From Fluviibacter sp964498255 (GTDB lineage: Bacteria > Pseudomonadota > Gammaproteobacteria > Burkholderiales > Rhodocyclaceae), in assembly GCA_964498255.1 (NCBI GenBank), contig CAZCGW010000032.1, positions 1 to 14,819 on the forward strand: a stretch of DNA of 14,819 bases, given 5' to 3'. The position numbers and the translations under genes were made by a program. Numbering within the stretch: position 1 is the stretch's first letter; every line of letters starts with the position of its first letter. Under the pieces are notes generated by a model. That model was not told where the DNA came from and did not search any database. It saw nothing but the letters and a program-made list of their open reading frames with translations. Positions 6,628-13,369 of this stretch are shown here, piece by piece.

Positions 6628-8589
6628 ATGTCCACCCTGTCTTTAGTCCTGATGCTGCTTGCCGCTTCGGTGTTCGGGGTGATTCTGGTGCGCCGGGTAA
6701 ATATGCCCCCGATGTTCGGCTACCTGCTGGTAGGCCTGTTGATCGGCCCGCATGCGCTGTCGCTGCTTAAAAACGTAAAGGCTGCCAATACCTTAGCCGA
6801 ATTTGGTGTGGTGTTCCTGATGTTCTCCATTGGCTTGGAGTTTTCGGTGGCGCGGCTGTTTACGATGCGCAAAACGGTATTTGGCTTTGGTATGGCGCAG
6901 GTGCTGGTGACGATGGCGGTGGTCACCGGTATAGCCATGCTGGCCGGGCTCTCCTGGCAGCCGGGCTTGGCGCTAGGCGGTGCCGTAGCGATGTCATCGA
7001 CGGCGGTGCTGTCTAAATTGCTGGTAGAACGTCGCGAATTGCAGGCGCCGCACGGCCGTGAAGTGATGGGTGTGTTGTTGGCGCAGGATCTGATTGTGGT
7101 GCCGCTGCTGATTGTGATTCCTGCATTGGGCCAACCGGCCGCCGATATGGCCATGGAAGTGGGTGTGGCCTTGCTGAAGGCTACTGTGGTTCTGGGCGTC
7201 GTGCTGTTTCTGGGTCAGAAATGGATGCGCCGCTGGTTCCATATTGTGGCGCGCGGTAAATCCTCCGAGCTATTTGTGCTCAATGTGCTGCTGGTGACCC
7301 TGGGGCTGGCGTACGTAACGGAAGAGGCAGGTCTGTCGCTGGCGCTGGGCGCCTTTGTGGCGGGGATGCTGATTTCCGAGACGGAATACCGGCATCAGGT
7401 GGAAGAAGACATCAAACCATTCCGTGATGTGCTGATGGGGCTATTCTTCGTGACGATCGGCATGATGCTGAATCCGACCGTGATCTGGAAACAATTCTGG
7501 CTGGTGTTATTGCTCATTGTGGGCGTCCTGCTGGTTAAGGCGCTGATTGTGTATGGCTTATCCCGTGCCTTTGGCGGCAGCCAGTCTACGGGGCTGCGTT
7601 CGGCACTCTGGTTGGCGGCGGGTGGTGAGTTCGGTTTTGTGCTGCTGACAGAAATTGCCACGGCGCGTTTAGCACCACGCCCGATTATTCAGGTGGTGCT
7701 GGCGGCTTTGCTGATTTCAATGATGCTGGCACCGATCATTGTGCACTGGTGTGACCGGATTGTGATCCGCTTCTCGGCGGGTGAGTGGCTGGCCCGCTCG
7801 ATGCAGCTGACCCAGTTGGCAGCCGCATCGATTGCCACGCAGAAGCATGCCGTGCTGTGTGGTTTTGGCCGGAGTGGTCAGTCGCTCGCGCGCATTCTGG
7901 CGCAGGAAAATATCAGTTATGTGGCGCTGGATCTGGATCCGGAGCGGGTACGTGCCGCAGAAAAGGGCGGCGAGTCTGTCATGTTCGGTGATGCGGGGCG
8001 GCGTGAGAATCTGATCGCCGCAGGTGTTAAGCGCGCGAGTGTGGTGGTGATTACCTTTGCGGATACGCCATTAGCAGAGAAGGTGCTGCACTACTGTCGT
8101 GAGTTGCGTCCTGATCTGCCGGTGCTAGTGCGCACAGAAGATGAGCGCGAGCTGCCGCGGCTAGTGGCGGCAGGTGCAGCGGAAGTGGTGCCAGACGCAC
8201 AGGAAGCCAGCCTCATGCTGGGTTCGCACGCATTGCTCCTGATGGGCGTGCCGCTGAATCGTGTGATGCGGCGGGCGCGTGATGCCCGGAATGCGCGTTA
8301 CCGCCTGTTGCGGGGGTTCTTCAAGGGGATGTCCGATCAGCCCGAAGAAGCCGATGCCGAATCTGCGCGGATGTCTTCGGTGTTGATTGAAGTGGGCGCC
8401 TTTGGCATCGGGCAGAGCCTGGCCGATCTGGAATTGCGCGATGTGGAAGTCAGTGCCATCCGCCGTCACGGTATTCGTGGCCTGGAGCCCGGGCCCGAAA
8501 CACGTTTGCAAGAAGGCGATGTGGTAGTGCTGCTCGGCAGCCCGAATGCGATCGCGGCTGCCGAGGCGAAGCTACTGCAAGGCGTTTAG
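6628..8589 (+). CDS. CPA2-family cation/proton antiporter, KefB/KefC-like
   Basis: A 653-residue inner-membrane antiporter of the monovalent cation:proton antiporter-2 family, related to the glutathione-gated K+ efflux systems KefB/KefC. Residues 1-385 are very hydrophobic and give about 12 spans, with typical motifs GLLIGPHALSLL, AEFGVVFLMFSIGLE and GAVAMSSTAVLSKLL. EEDIKPFRDVLMGLFF near residues 265-280 aligns with the Q-loop/DIEPFK region of KefC. A TrkA-N (RCK) nucleotide-binding domain starts at about 405 with GFGRSG at 412-417 and an acidic DLD at the end of the second strand, which fits NAD(H). A TrkA-C domain covers about 583-650 and ends with VVVLLGSP. KefC of E. coli lacks TrkA-C, so ligand and gating may differ. 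No KefF/KefG partner is adjacent. No Shine-Dalgarno is evident before the ATG. The stop overlaps the stop of the facing gene. Confidence 0.9.
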   Translation: MSTLSLVLMLLAASVFGVILVRRVNMPPMFGYLLVGLLIGPHALSLLKNVKAANTLAEFGVVFLMFSIGLEFSVARLFTMRKTVFGFGMAQVLVTMAVVTGIAMLAGLSWQPGLALGGAVAMSSTAVLSKLLVERRELQAPHGREVMGVLLAQDLIVVPLLIVIPALGQPAADMAMEVGVALLKATVVLGVVLFLGQKWMRRWFHIVARGKSSELFVLNVLLVTLGLAYVTEEAGLSLALGAFVAGMLISETEYRHQVEEDIKPFRDVLMGLFFVTIGMMLNPTVIWKQFWLVLLLIVGVLLVKALIVYGLSRAFGGSQSTGLRSALWLAAGGEFGFVLLTEIATARLAPRPIIQVVLAALLISMMLAPIIVHWCDRIVIRFSAGEWLARSMQLTQLAAASIATQKHAVLCGFGRSGQSLARILAQENISYVALDLDPERVRAAEKGGESVMFGDAGRRENLIAAGVKRASVVVITFADTPLAEKVLHYCRELRPDLPVLVRTEDERELPRLVAAGAAEVVPDAQEASLMLGSHALLLMGVPLNRVMRRARDARNARYRLLRGFFKGMSDQPEEADAESARMSSVLIEVGAFGIGQSLADLELRDVEVSAIRRHGIRGLEPGPETRLQEGDVVVLLGSPNAIAAAEAKLLQGV

Positions 8590-9296
8590 TTGATGCCTTG
8601 CGTGGTCGGTTGCTGATCGCCACTCGGTAGTGGCGTTACCGTGCCCTGGGTTTTGGCGGCATCTTCCTTGGCGTTCTGATCCAGCGCCTGAGCCTGCGGT
8701 TCCTTGATGATGGTGATCAAGGAAGTCTTCACAACGCGCTGAACGCCTGCAGTGGTGCGGGTGATCTCAACCCCGCGCTCGAGTTCGCTCTGCGTCAGGA
8801 TGCCCAACACATAAACAACGCCATTTTCGGTGATGACCTTGAAGGCGTTGGCCAGTTCGGGGTTGTCGCCCAGCAGCCGGCTTTTAACCTTTGATGTGAT
8901 GAAACTGTCGTTATTGCGAACTTCCAGTGGCGCGACGGGGCCAATGACCAGCTGATTGTCGACGCCTTTGACGCCTGAAATGGCTTTCACTACATCGGTC
9001 GCCTTCTGCTTGTCGGCATCGGTAGCAACTTCGCCGGTCAGCAGGACGCGGCCATTAAATGCATTGGCAATAATGTGGGTGTCTTTCGTGGTGCCGATTT
9101 CGCCCAGCGGTGTTGCTGCCTGCACATCGATCCAGGCATCTTTGGAGTACGTGGTGAAAGGGCGGCGATCTGATAGCACAATAGCGCTGGCGGCGACGGC
9201 GCCAATAATGGCAGTTTCGATACAGGCCGTGAGCTGGGTTGAAATGCAGATGGCTGCTACGGCCGTGACGATGGTCCGTTTGGCATTCAATTTCAT
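8586..9296 (-). CDS. dolP: DolP/YraP-like outer-membrane lipoprotein with two BON domains
   Basis: A 236-residue lipoprotein. The N-terminus is positively charged (KLNAKR), then hydrophobic, ending in the lipobox L-T-A-C with Cys25 as the lipidated residue. Two BON domains follow, at about residues 53-119 and 128-197, preceded by the SDRR motif at 42-45 that is also in E. coli DolP (191 residues). DolP binds anionic phospholipid at the outer membrane and division site and supports BAM function; the homologue in Neisseria is the antigen GNA2091. The last ~38 residues are a polar, Gln/Pro/Thr-rich tail absent from E. coli DolP. The start overlaps the upstream SIS-gene stop by 4 nt (ATGA), and the yraN-SIS-DolP order agrees with E. 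coli yraN-diaA-dolP. It is the last gene of its operon, and its stop overlaps that of the antiporter. Confidence 0.9.
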   Translation of the reverse strand: MKLNAKRTIVTAVAAICISTQLTACIETAIIGAVAASAIVLSDRRPFTTYSKDAWIDVQAATPLGEIGTTKDTHIIANAFNGRVLLTGEVATDADKQKATDVVKAISGVKGVDNQLVIGPVAPLEVRNNDSFITSKVKSRLLGDNPELANAFKVITENGVVYVLGILTQSELERGVEITRTTAGVQRVVKTSLITIIKEPQAQALDQNAKEDAAKTQGTVTPLPSGDQQPTTQGIN

Positions 9297-9886
9297 GCCT
9301 CTTCTCCGAGTAGCGATACATCAATGCCATCGCACAGTGCGTGGATGATGGTCAGGTGGGTTTCCTGTGTGCGTGCAGTGCGGTCGGCGGGTGCGCAAAG
9401 GTGCACATCGCCGGCGCGCAGCATTTCACCGATCTGGCCGCCACCTTTGCCGGTGAGGGCGATGACCTTCATGTCGTGCTCGTGTGCTGATTTAATGGCT
9501 TCAATGACGTTCTTGGAATTGCCTGATGTCGAAATCGCTAACAGAATGTCTCCGGGGTGGCCTAGGGCGCGTACCTGCTTGGAAAACACCACGTCATAGG
9601 CGTAATCGTTGGCAATGGCGGTGAGAATCGAGGTGTCTGTGGTCAGCGCAATGGCTGCCAACTCCTGACGCTCGCGCTCGAAGCGACCCACCAGTTCGGC
9701 GGCAAAGTGTTGTGCATCGCCGGCGGAACCGCCGTTGCCACAGGCAAGAATCTTGCCGCCGGCAATGAGGGCTTCAACCATCGTATCGATCGCAGCAGCT
9801 ACCGGCGCGCTGAGTAATTCTGCGGCGCGCAGCTTGGTTTGGGCACTATCTTCAAAATGACGTTTAACGCGGGCTTGCAAATCCAT
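9293..9886 (-). CDS. gmhA: SIS-domain protein, phosphoheptose isomerase GmhA / DiaA family
   Basis: A single-SIS-domain protein of 197 residues (E. coli GmhA 192, DiaA 196). Motifs are CGNGGSAGDAQHF at 49-61, then AAELVGRF, AISTSGNS at 117-124 and ALTGKGGGQ at 143-151. GmhA isomerises sedoheptulose-7-phosphate for LPS heptose; DiaA of E. coli binds DnaA. Position between yraN and the BON gene is the diaA position. However, Glu64, Gln174 and His182 match the GmhA active-site Glu65/Gln172/His180, which E. coli DiaA has lost, and in Pseudomonas the protein at this locus is GmhA. I therefore favour isomerase. The C-terminal pair Leu192-Leu193 lies where DiaA has Leu190-Phe191 for DnaA binding. 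ATG at 9886 was chosen over an upstream GTG (9913) because of GGAG seven nt before it. Confidence 0.87.
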   Translation of the reverse strand: MDLQARVKRHFEDSAQTKLRAAELLSAPVAAAIDTMVEALIAGGKILACGNGGSAGDAQHFAAELVGRFERERQELAAIALTTDTSILTAIANDYAYDVVFSKQVRALGHPGDILLAISTSGNSKNVIEAIKSAHEHDMKVIALTGKGGGQIGEMLRAGDVHLCAPADRTARTQETHLTIIHALCDGIDVSLLGEEA

Positions 9887-9893
9887 GAGGCTA

Positions 9894-9897
9894 CTCC
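9894..9897 (-). promoter_or_regulatory. Shine-Dalgarno deciding the gmhA/diaA start
   Basis: GGAG on the minus strand lies 7 nt before ATG at 9886, an ideal distance. The in-frame GTG at 9913 has no comparable site and would place this GGAG inside the coding region. The ATG start gives 197 residues, the usual family length. Confidence 0.6.
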
Positions 9898-9979
9898 GTA
9901 AGTGATTGACCACTAAGCCATGAAAAGTTGGTGCGATCTTAACATGGGCCGACTCGGTGCTTGGCGCCAGGCAGGACCT

Positions 9980-10438
9980 TTAGTCCGAGAGGATCACGCT
10001 AATTTCGAAGCGCAGTCGTCGCCAAGGCGATTCTTGCGGGCGTAATGCGACAACCCGGGCGACCAGTGGCTGCCCGCGATCCATGGCGCGCGCTACGGCC
10101 TTGTTTTCACGCCGCGGCACAAAGCCCAGCATATGACCCTGCCACAGTACCTGAATGGCGTTGCTGTCATGCGGGTTGGTAGGGTCACGCTGGAGGGTGA
10201 GCGTATCGCCAACCCTGATTTGTGACACCACATCGGGCAATTCATGGAATTGGCTTCCCGCAAGCGGTGACGATTGAATCAGCAAGCTTGCTTGCCCGCG
10301 CTGCTCTGCCGCAGCCTTGGGGGCTTCCTCTGGTGAGGCTGCCTGCGCTGCACCGTAAAGTGCAAGCGTAAAGACCGTAGCGCACAAAATGCCATGCCGC
10401 ATAAAGCTGTGTTGGCGTTTAGCCGGCTTGGAAAGCAT
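9980..10438 (-). CDS. Exported HIRAN-domain protein
   Basis: A 152-residue protein with a Sec signal peptide: basic n-region (KPAKR), hydrophobic core at about 17-30 and likely cleavage after AQA at 31-33. After a short Ala/Glu-rich linker comes a HIRAN domain at about 55-132. Its signature is clear: SPLAGSQFHE (57-66), DPTNPHDSNAIQV (85-97) and LGFVPR (104-109). HIRAN domains in HLTF/Rad5 bind DNA 3' ends, but small bacterial stand-alone versions are uncharacterised, so DNA binding should not be assumed. The start at 10438 overlaps the end of yraN by 20 nt; an inner ATG at 10402 would shorten the signal peptide and has no Shine-Dalgarno. It sits between yraN and the SIS gene, which are adjacent in E. 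coli. About 90 nt separate it from the SIS gene. The function is unknown. Confidence 0.85.
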   Translation of the reverse strand: MLSKPAKRQHSFMRHGILCATVFTLALYGAAQAASPEEAPKAAAEQRGQASLLIQSSPLAGSQFHELPDVVSQIRVGDTLTLQRDPTNPHDSNAIQVLWQGHMLGFVPRRENKAVARAMDRGQPLVARVVALRPQESPWRRLRFEISVILSD

Positions 10439-10802
10439 CTTTAATCCACTCTAATTGATTGGCATCCAGGCTATCCAGCACTATGCAGTCAAACCGACAG
10501 GGGCGTTCTGCTTGTCGTGGATAGCGCAGCAGGTAGCAGCGGGCGGCATGAATGATGCGTTGCTGTTTGCGGTAGTCAATGCTGGCGGCGGCACCGCCAT
10601 AGCGTGCGTTGCGTCTGAGGCGGACCTCAACAAAGACCAGCGTCTGGCCGTCCAGTGCGATACAGTCGATTTCGCCCCCGCGCACGCGGTAGTTGCGGGT
10701 GAGTATGCGGAGTCCGGCTTGCGCCAGATGTGCAGAAGCCAATGCTTCTGCCGCATTGCCAGCCACTTGCTTAGGGGTGAGCGTGGTATCTTGGTGTGGC
10801 AT
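10419..10802 (-). CDS. yraN: YraN family protein (UPF0102, nuclease-like fold)
   Basis: A 127-residue YraN/UPF0102 protein. Family hallmarks are GNAAEALASAHLAQAG near the N-terminus, the restriction-endonuclease-like core GGEIDCIALDG...LVFVEVRLR, and RYGGAAASID shortly after. The E..D..ExR arrangement resembles a PD-(D/E)xK active site, but function is not established for the family. I chose ATG at 10802; an in-frame TTG at 10814 has no Shine-Dalgarno, while GAAGAA lies 5 nt before the ATG. Its end overlaps the start of the HIRAN gene by 20 nt. It diverges from rsmI across only 35 nt, as the yraN block does from rsmI in enterobacteria and pseudomonads, except that lpoA is not present between them. 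Confidence 0.93.
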   Translation of the reverse strand: MPHQDTTLTPKQVAGNAAEALASAHLAQAGLRILTRNYRVRGGEIDCIALDGQTLVFVEVRLRRNARYGGAAASIDYRKQQRIIHAARCYLLRYPRQAERPCRFDCIVLDSLDANQLEWIKDAFQAG

Positions 10803-10837
10803 CCGATTCTTCAATCAAGACAATTTATCAAACTGTA

Positions 10838-11728
10838 ATGGCTACTCTAACCCAAGCACCGGAAAACAGCACGGCGACCCTATATGTGGTGGCCACGCCG
10901 ATTGGCAATCTGGAAGACCTAACGCCACGGGCGGCGCGGGTGTTGCGTGAGGTGGCGGTAGTAGCTGCCGAAGATACGCGCCGTACGGCCACGTTGTTGC
11001 GTCATGTGGGCAGCGGCGCATCAATGCTCGTGGCTGATGAACATCATGAGCAGCGGGCTGCACAGAAGATTGCAGCGCATCTGGCGGCGGGGCAGTCGGT
11101 GGCGCTAGTGAGTGATGCCGGCACGCCGGCAATTTCGGATCCGGGTGGCCGGGTGGTGGCCGCGTTGCGCGCCGAAGGCTGGCCGGTCGTTGCCGTGCCG
11201 GGGGCATGTGCTGCAGCGGCGGCGTTGTCGATTGCCGGTTTAACGCATGCCGGTGGTGGCTGGATCTTTTCCGGGTTTCTGCCGACGAAAACGCAGGAGC
11301 GTTTGCGGGTGCTGGCAGGCTGGAAGTCACGCGCCAGCGATGATCTTGCTTTGGTGTTTTATGAAGCCCCGCATCGCATCGATGAGACGCTCGCAGCGAT
11401 GGCAGAAGCGTTTGGCGCCGACCGTGAGATTCTTATCGGACGCGAGCTGACCAAGGTATTCGAGCAGTCGGTTCGCTTGCCGCTGGGCGAAGCGGTGGCC
11501 TGGTTGGCGGCGGATGCCAATCATGCGCGTGGTGAGTTTGTGTTGGTGGTTTTTCCACCAGCTGAGCAGAGAATCGTGGTTGTTGGCCTTGATGACGCTG
11601 CAGAGAAGACGGTACAGGTGCTGGTGGCTGCCGGTCTGCCCACCAAGCAGGTTGCACAGATTGCGCAACAGCTTACCGGTGCGCCTAAGGATCTGCTCTA
11701 TCAGCGCGCCCTGGAGCTCAAGGCCTGA
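10838..11728 (+). CDS. rsmI: RsmI, 16S rRNA (cytidine-1402-2'-O)-methyltransferase
   Basis: Transfers a methyl group from SAM to the 2'-O of C1402 in the ribosomal decoding centre; RsmH, encoded at the right edge, adds the N4 methyl to the same base. The 296-residue product (E. coli 286) has the tetrapyrrole-methylase fold: VVATPIGNLEDLTPRA at the N-terminus, AAEDTRRT, VSDAGTPAISDPG and VVAVPGACAAAAAL, then the family segment FSGFLP and FYEAPHRI. A C-terminal alpha-helical part with LPTKQVAQIA and GAPKDLLYQRAL follows. ATG at 10838 begins six codons before the aligned region; a GTG at 10796 is possible but would overlap yraN. There is no clear Shine-Dalgarno before the ATG. The gene diverges from yraN and is followed by pyrC after 59 nt. 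Confidence 0.95.
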   Translation: MATLTQAPENSTATLYVVATPIGNLEDLTPRAARVLREVAVVAAEDTRRTATLLRHVGSGASMLVADEHHEQRAAQKIAAHLAAGQSVALVSDAGTPAISDPGGRVVAALRAEGWPVVAVPGACAAAAALSIAGLTHAGGGWIFSGFLPTKTQERLRVLAGWKSRASDDLALVFYEAPHRIDETLAAMAEAFGADREILIGRELTKVFEQSVRLPLGEAVAWLAADANHARGEFVLVVFPPAEQRIVVVGLDDAAEKTVQVLVAAGLPTKQVAQIAQQLTGAPKDLLYQRALELKA

Positions 11729-11787
11729 TCGCGTAAAATACAGACATATCCAGATATTAATGCGCTTAAGGCGCCAAAGGCTCTGAC

Positions 11788-12840
11788 GTGACTGCTGTGA
11801 TTAATGAACTCGTTATTCGCCAACCCGATGATTGGCATATTCATCTACGTGATGATGATGCATTGAAGGTGACGGTACCGCATGTGGCTGCCCAGTTTGC
11901 GCGGGCGATTATCATGCCGAATCTACGGCCGCCAGTGACGACGGTGGAAGCTGCGCAGGCTTATCGTGAGCGCATTCTTGCTGCGCGTCCGGTGGGATCA
12001 AGCTTCGAACCATTGATGACCTTGTATCTGACAGATACGACAACGCCGGAAGAAATTGCTAAAGCTAAGGCATCGGGTTTTGTGAAGGCAGTGAAGCTCT
12101 ATCCAGCGGGCGCAACCACTAATTCGGATGCGGGCGTGACGGCAATCGAGAAGACTTATCCTGCATTGGCTGAAATGGCAGCGCAAGGCATACCGTTATT
12201 GGTTCATGGTGAAGTCACCGATAGTACGATTGATCTGTTTGACCGTGAAGCCGCATTCATCGAGCAGGTGCTCAAGCCGCTATTGCATAAATTTCCGGAT
12301 CTACGTGTGGTGTTTGAACACATCACGACAGCAGATGCGGCGGCTTTTGTGCGTAGCGCGGGCGTTAATGTGGGGGCGACGATCACGGCGCATCACCTGC
12401 TCTATAACCGCAATGCGATTTTCCAGGGCGGTGTACGTCCGCACTATTATTGCCTGCCGGTACTGAAGCGCGAGACGCACCGCGCAGCACTGGTTTCAGC
12501 CGCGGCATCGGGTTCGCAACAATTCTTCCTGGGTACCGATTCGGCGCCGCATGCCAAACTGACGAAGGAAGCCGCCTGTGGCTGTGCTGGCTGCTATACC
12601 GCAGGCGAAGCGATGGAGATGTATGCCACGGCGTTTGATGCGGTCGGTGCGCTGGATAAGCTGGAAGGCTTTGCGAGTTTGCATGGCCCCGCTTTCTACG
12701 GCTTGCCGGTAAATGAACGTAAGGTGGTATTGCGTCGTGCACCTTTGACGGTATCGACAGGTTATCCGTACATCAATGGCGATACGTTGGTGCCGCTGGA
12801 AGCAGGGAATACGCTGCCCTGGTCGTTCGCCCACGTATAA
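11788..12840 (+). CDS. pyrC: PyrC, dihydroorotase (class II)
   Basis: Catalyses reversible cyclisation of N-carbamoyl-L-aspartate to dihydroorotate, the third step of pyrimidine synthesis. The 350-residue product (E. coli 348) carries all metal-centre residues of the short, bacterial class II enzyme: H17-I-H19 in DDWHIHLRD, the carboxylated lysine K103 in KAVKLYPAGATTNSDAG, H140 in LLVHGE, H178 in VFEHIT and the catalytic D251 in GTDSAPH. The start is GTG at 11788 with AAGG 7 nt before it. The 59-nt gap after rsmI contains TAAAAT (11734-11739), a possible -10 without a good -35. Its stop TAA lies inside the perfect -10 box of rnpB, and the RNase P RNA begins 7 nt later. In pseudomonads rsmI and rnpB are neighbours, so pyrC appears inserted here. 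Confidence 0.96.
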   Translation: MTAVINELVIRQPDDWHIHLRDDDALKVTVPHVAAQFARAIIMPNLRPPVTTVEAAQAYRERILAARPVGSSFEPLMTLYLTDTTTPEEIAKAKASGFVKAVKLYPAGATTNSDAGVTAIEKTYPALAEMAAQGIPLLVHGEVTDSTIDLFDREAAFIEQVLKPLLHKFPDLRVVFEHITTADAAAFVRSAGVNVGATITAHHLLYNRNAIFQGGVRPHYYCLPVLKRETHRAALVSAAASGSQQFFLGTDSAPHAKLTKEAACGCAGCYTAGEAMEMYATAFDAVGALDKLEGFASLHGPAFYGLPVNERKVVLRRAPLTVSTGYPYINGDTLVPLEAGNTLPWSFAHV

Positions 12841-12841
12841 T
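12836..12841 (+). promoter_or_regulatory. -10 box of the rnpB promoter, containing the pyrC stop codon
   Basis: A perfect TATAAT whose bases 3-5 are the TAA stop of pyrC. The first G of the RNase P RNA (12848) lies 7 nt after the last T, exactly where transcription should begin. The -35 region, within the last codons of pyrC, is weak: CTGCCC at 12814-12819 has a 16-nt spacer and matches 3 of 6. No other space for a promoter exists because pyrC and rnpB are 7 nt apart. Confidence 0.7.
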
Positions 12842-12847
12842 ACGTTC

Positions 12848-13288
12848 GGGGAGTCGCCCAGGCAGTCGCTGCGTACCGCAAGGTGCGGGGAGGAAAGTCC
12901 GGGCTCCATTGAGCAGGATGCCGGCTAACGGCCGGGCACCGTGAGGTGACGGAAAGTCCCACTGGAAGCAGTGGGCAGCAATGATGAGTGTCTGAGTCCG
13001 GTTCGTCCCGTCTCATTGTTGCTGGCAACAGAAAGCAAACCGCCGATGGCGTCAGACGCCAGGTAAGGGTGAAAGGGTGAGGTAAGAGCTCACCGCGTTC
13101 GGGGCCAACGCCGGACGGCACGGTAAACCCCATCCGGAGCAAGACCAAATAGGGAAGCATGGCGTGGCTCGCGTCGCTTCCGGGTAGGTTGCTTGAGCGT
13201 TCCGGTAACGGATCGCCTAGAGGAATGGCTGCCACGCAGCCGGGTACGCCCGGTTGTGCACAGAACCCGGCTTATCGGGCGACTTTCC
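12848..13288 (+). ncRNA. rnpB: RNase P RNA, bacterial class A, with a 67-nt insertion
   Basis: Catalytic RNA of RNase P, which matures tRNA 5' ends. The ends pair to form P1: 12848-12859 (GGGGAGUCGCCC) with 13277-13288 (GGGCGACUUUCC), 12 pairs with two G-U. Conserved blocks follow in order: GGAGGAAAGUCCGGGCUCC (12889-12907), the P8/P9 hairpins, ACAGAAA (13028-13034, the ACAGNRA motif), AGCAAACCGCCGAUGG, GGUAAGGGUGAAAGGGUG, GGUAAGAGCUCACC, GGAGCAAGACCAAAUAGGG, GGGUAGGUUGCUUGAG and ACAGAACCCGGCUUAUCGG. The RNA is 441 nt against 377 in E. coli; the excess is one insertion at 12958-13024, without which it is 374 nt. The promoter is at 12836-12841 and the terminator at 13312-13348. The pyrC/rnpB/mraZ order is a variant of the rsmI-rnpB-mraZ arrangement of pseudomonads. 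Confidence 0.97.
12958..13024 (+). other. Two-hairpin insertion inside RNase P RNA
   Basis: Two adjacent hairpins with no spacer. Hairpin A is CCCACUG (12958-12964), loop GAAG, CAGUGGG (12969-12975), 7 pairs. Hairpin B pairs 12976-12988 with 13012-13024, 13 consecutive pairs including two U-G, and encloses a 23-nt apex with CGG-UUCGUC-CCG. On both sides the sequence continues as in E. coli M1 RNA: AGU to the left, GCAACAGA to the right, which in E. coli are contiguous. Confidence 0.75.
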
Positions 13289-13311
13289 AACTCGATTTTG
13301 CAGGATTCGCC

Positions 13312-13348
13312 AATCGCCACCCTCGGTTTGGGGTGGCGATTTTTTATT
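13312..13348 (+). terminator. Rho-independent terminator of rnpB
   Basis: An 11-bp perfect stem, AATCGCCACCC (13312-13322) with GGGTGGCGATT (13331-13341), 8-nt loop, followed by a run of T (13340-13345). It lies 23 nt after the mature 3' end of the RNase P RNA and isolates it from the dcw cluster. Confidence 0.93.
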
Positions 13349-13369
13349 GGGCTACCGAGAAAATATTTT

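Noticed and set aside
9958..9973. Near-perfect palindrome TGCTTGGCGCCAGGCA between the HIRAN and SIS genes
   Set aside because: One short GC-rich palindrome with no T-run and no known regulator match; could be chance. A TGTTAAGAT sequence (minus strand, 9936-9944) nearby could be an extended -10 for the SIS gene but lacks a -35.
11761..11787. Possible leader hairpin before pyrC (GCGC..GCGC, GCC-AAA-GGC) like the pyrimidine-controlled hairpin of E. coli pyrC
   Set aside because: The stems are only 3-4 pairs and do not clearly hide the AAGG ribosome-binding site; no pyrimidine-dependent start region is recognisable.
12762..13235. A 157-codon minus-strand open frame antisense to the pyrC end and rnpB
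   Set aside because: It lies opposite a structured RNA with universally conserved sequence; the translated sequence has no recognisable domain and no Shine-Dalgarno.
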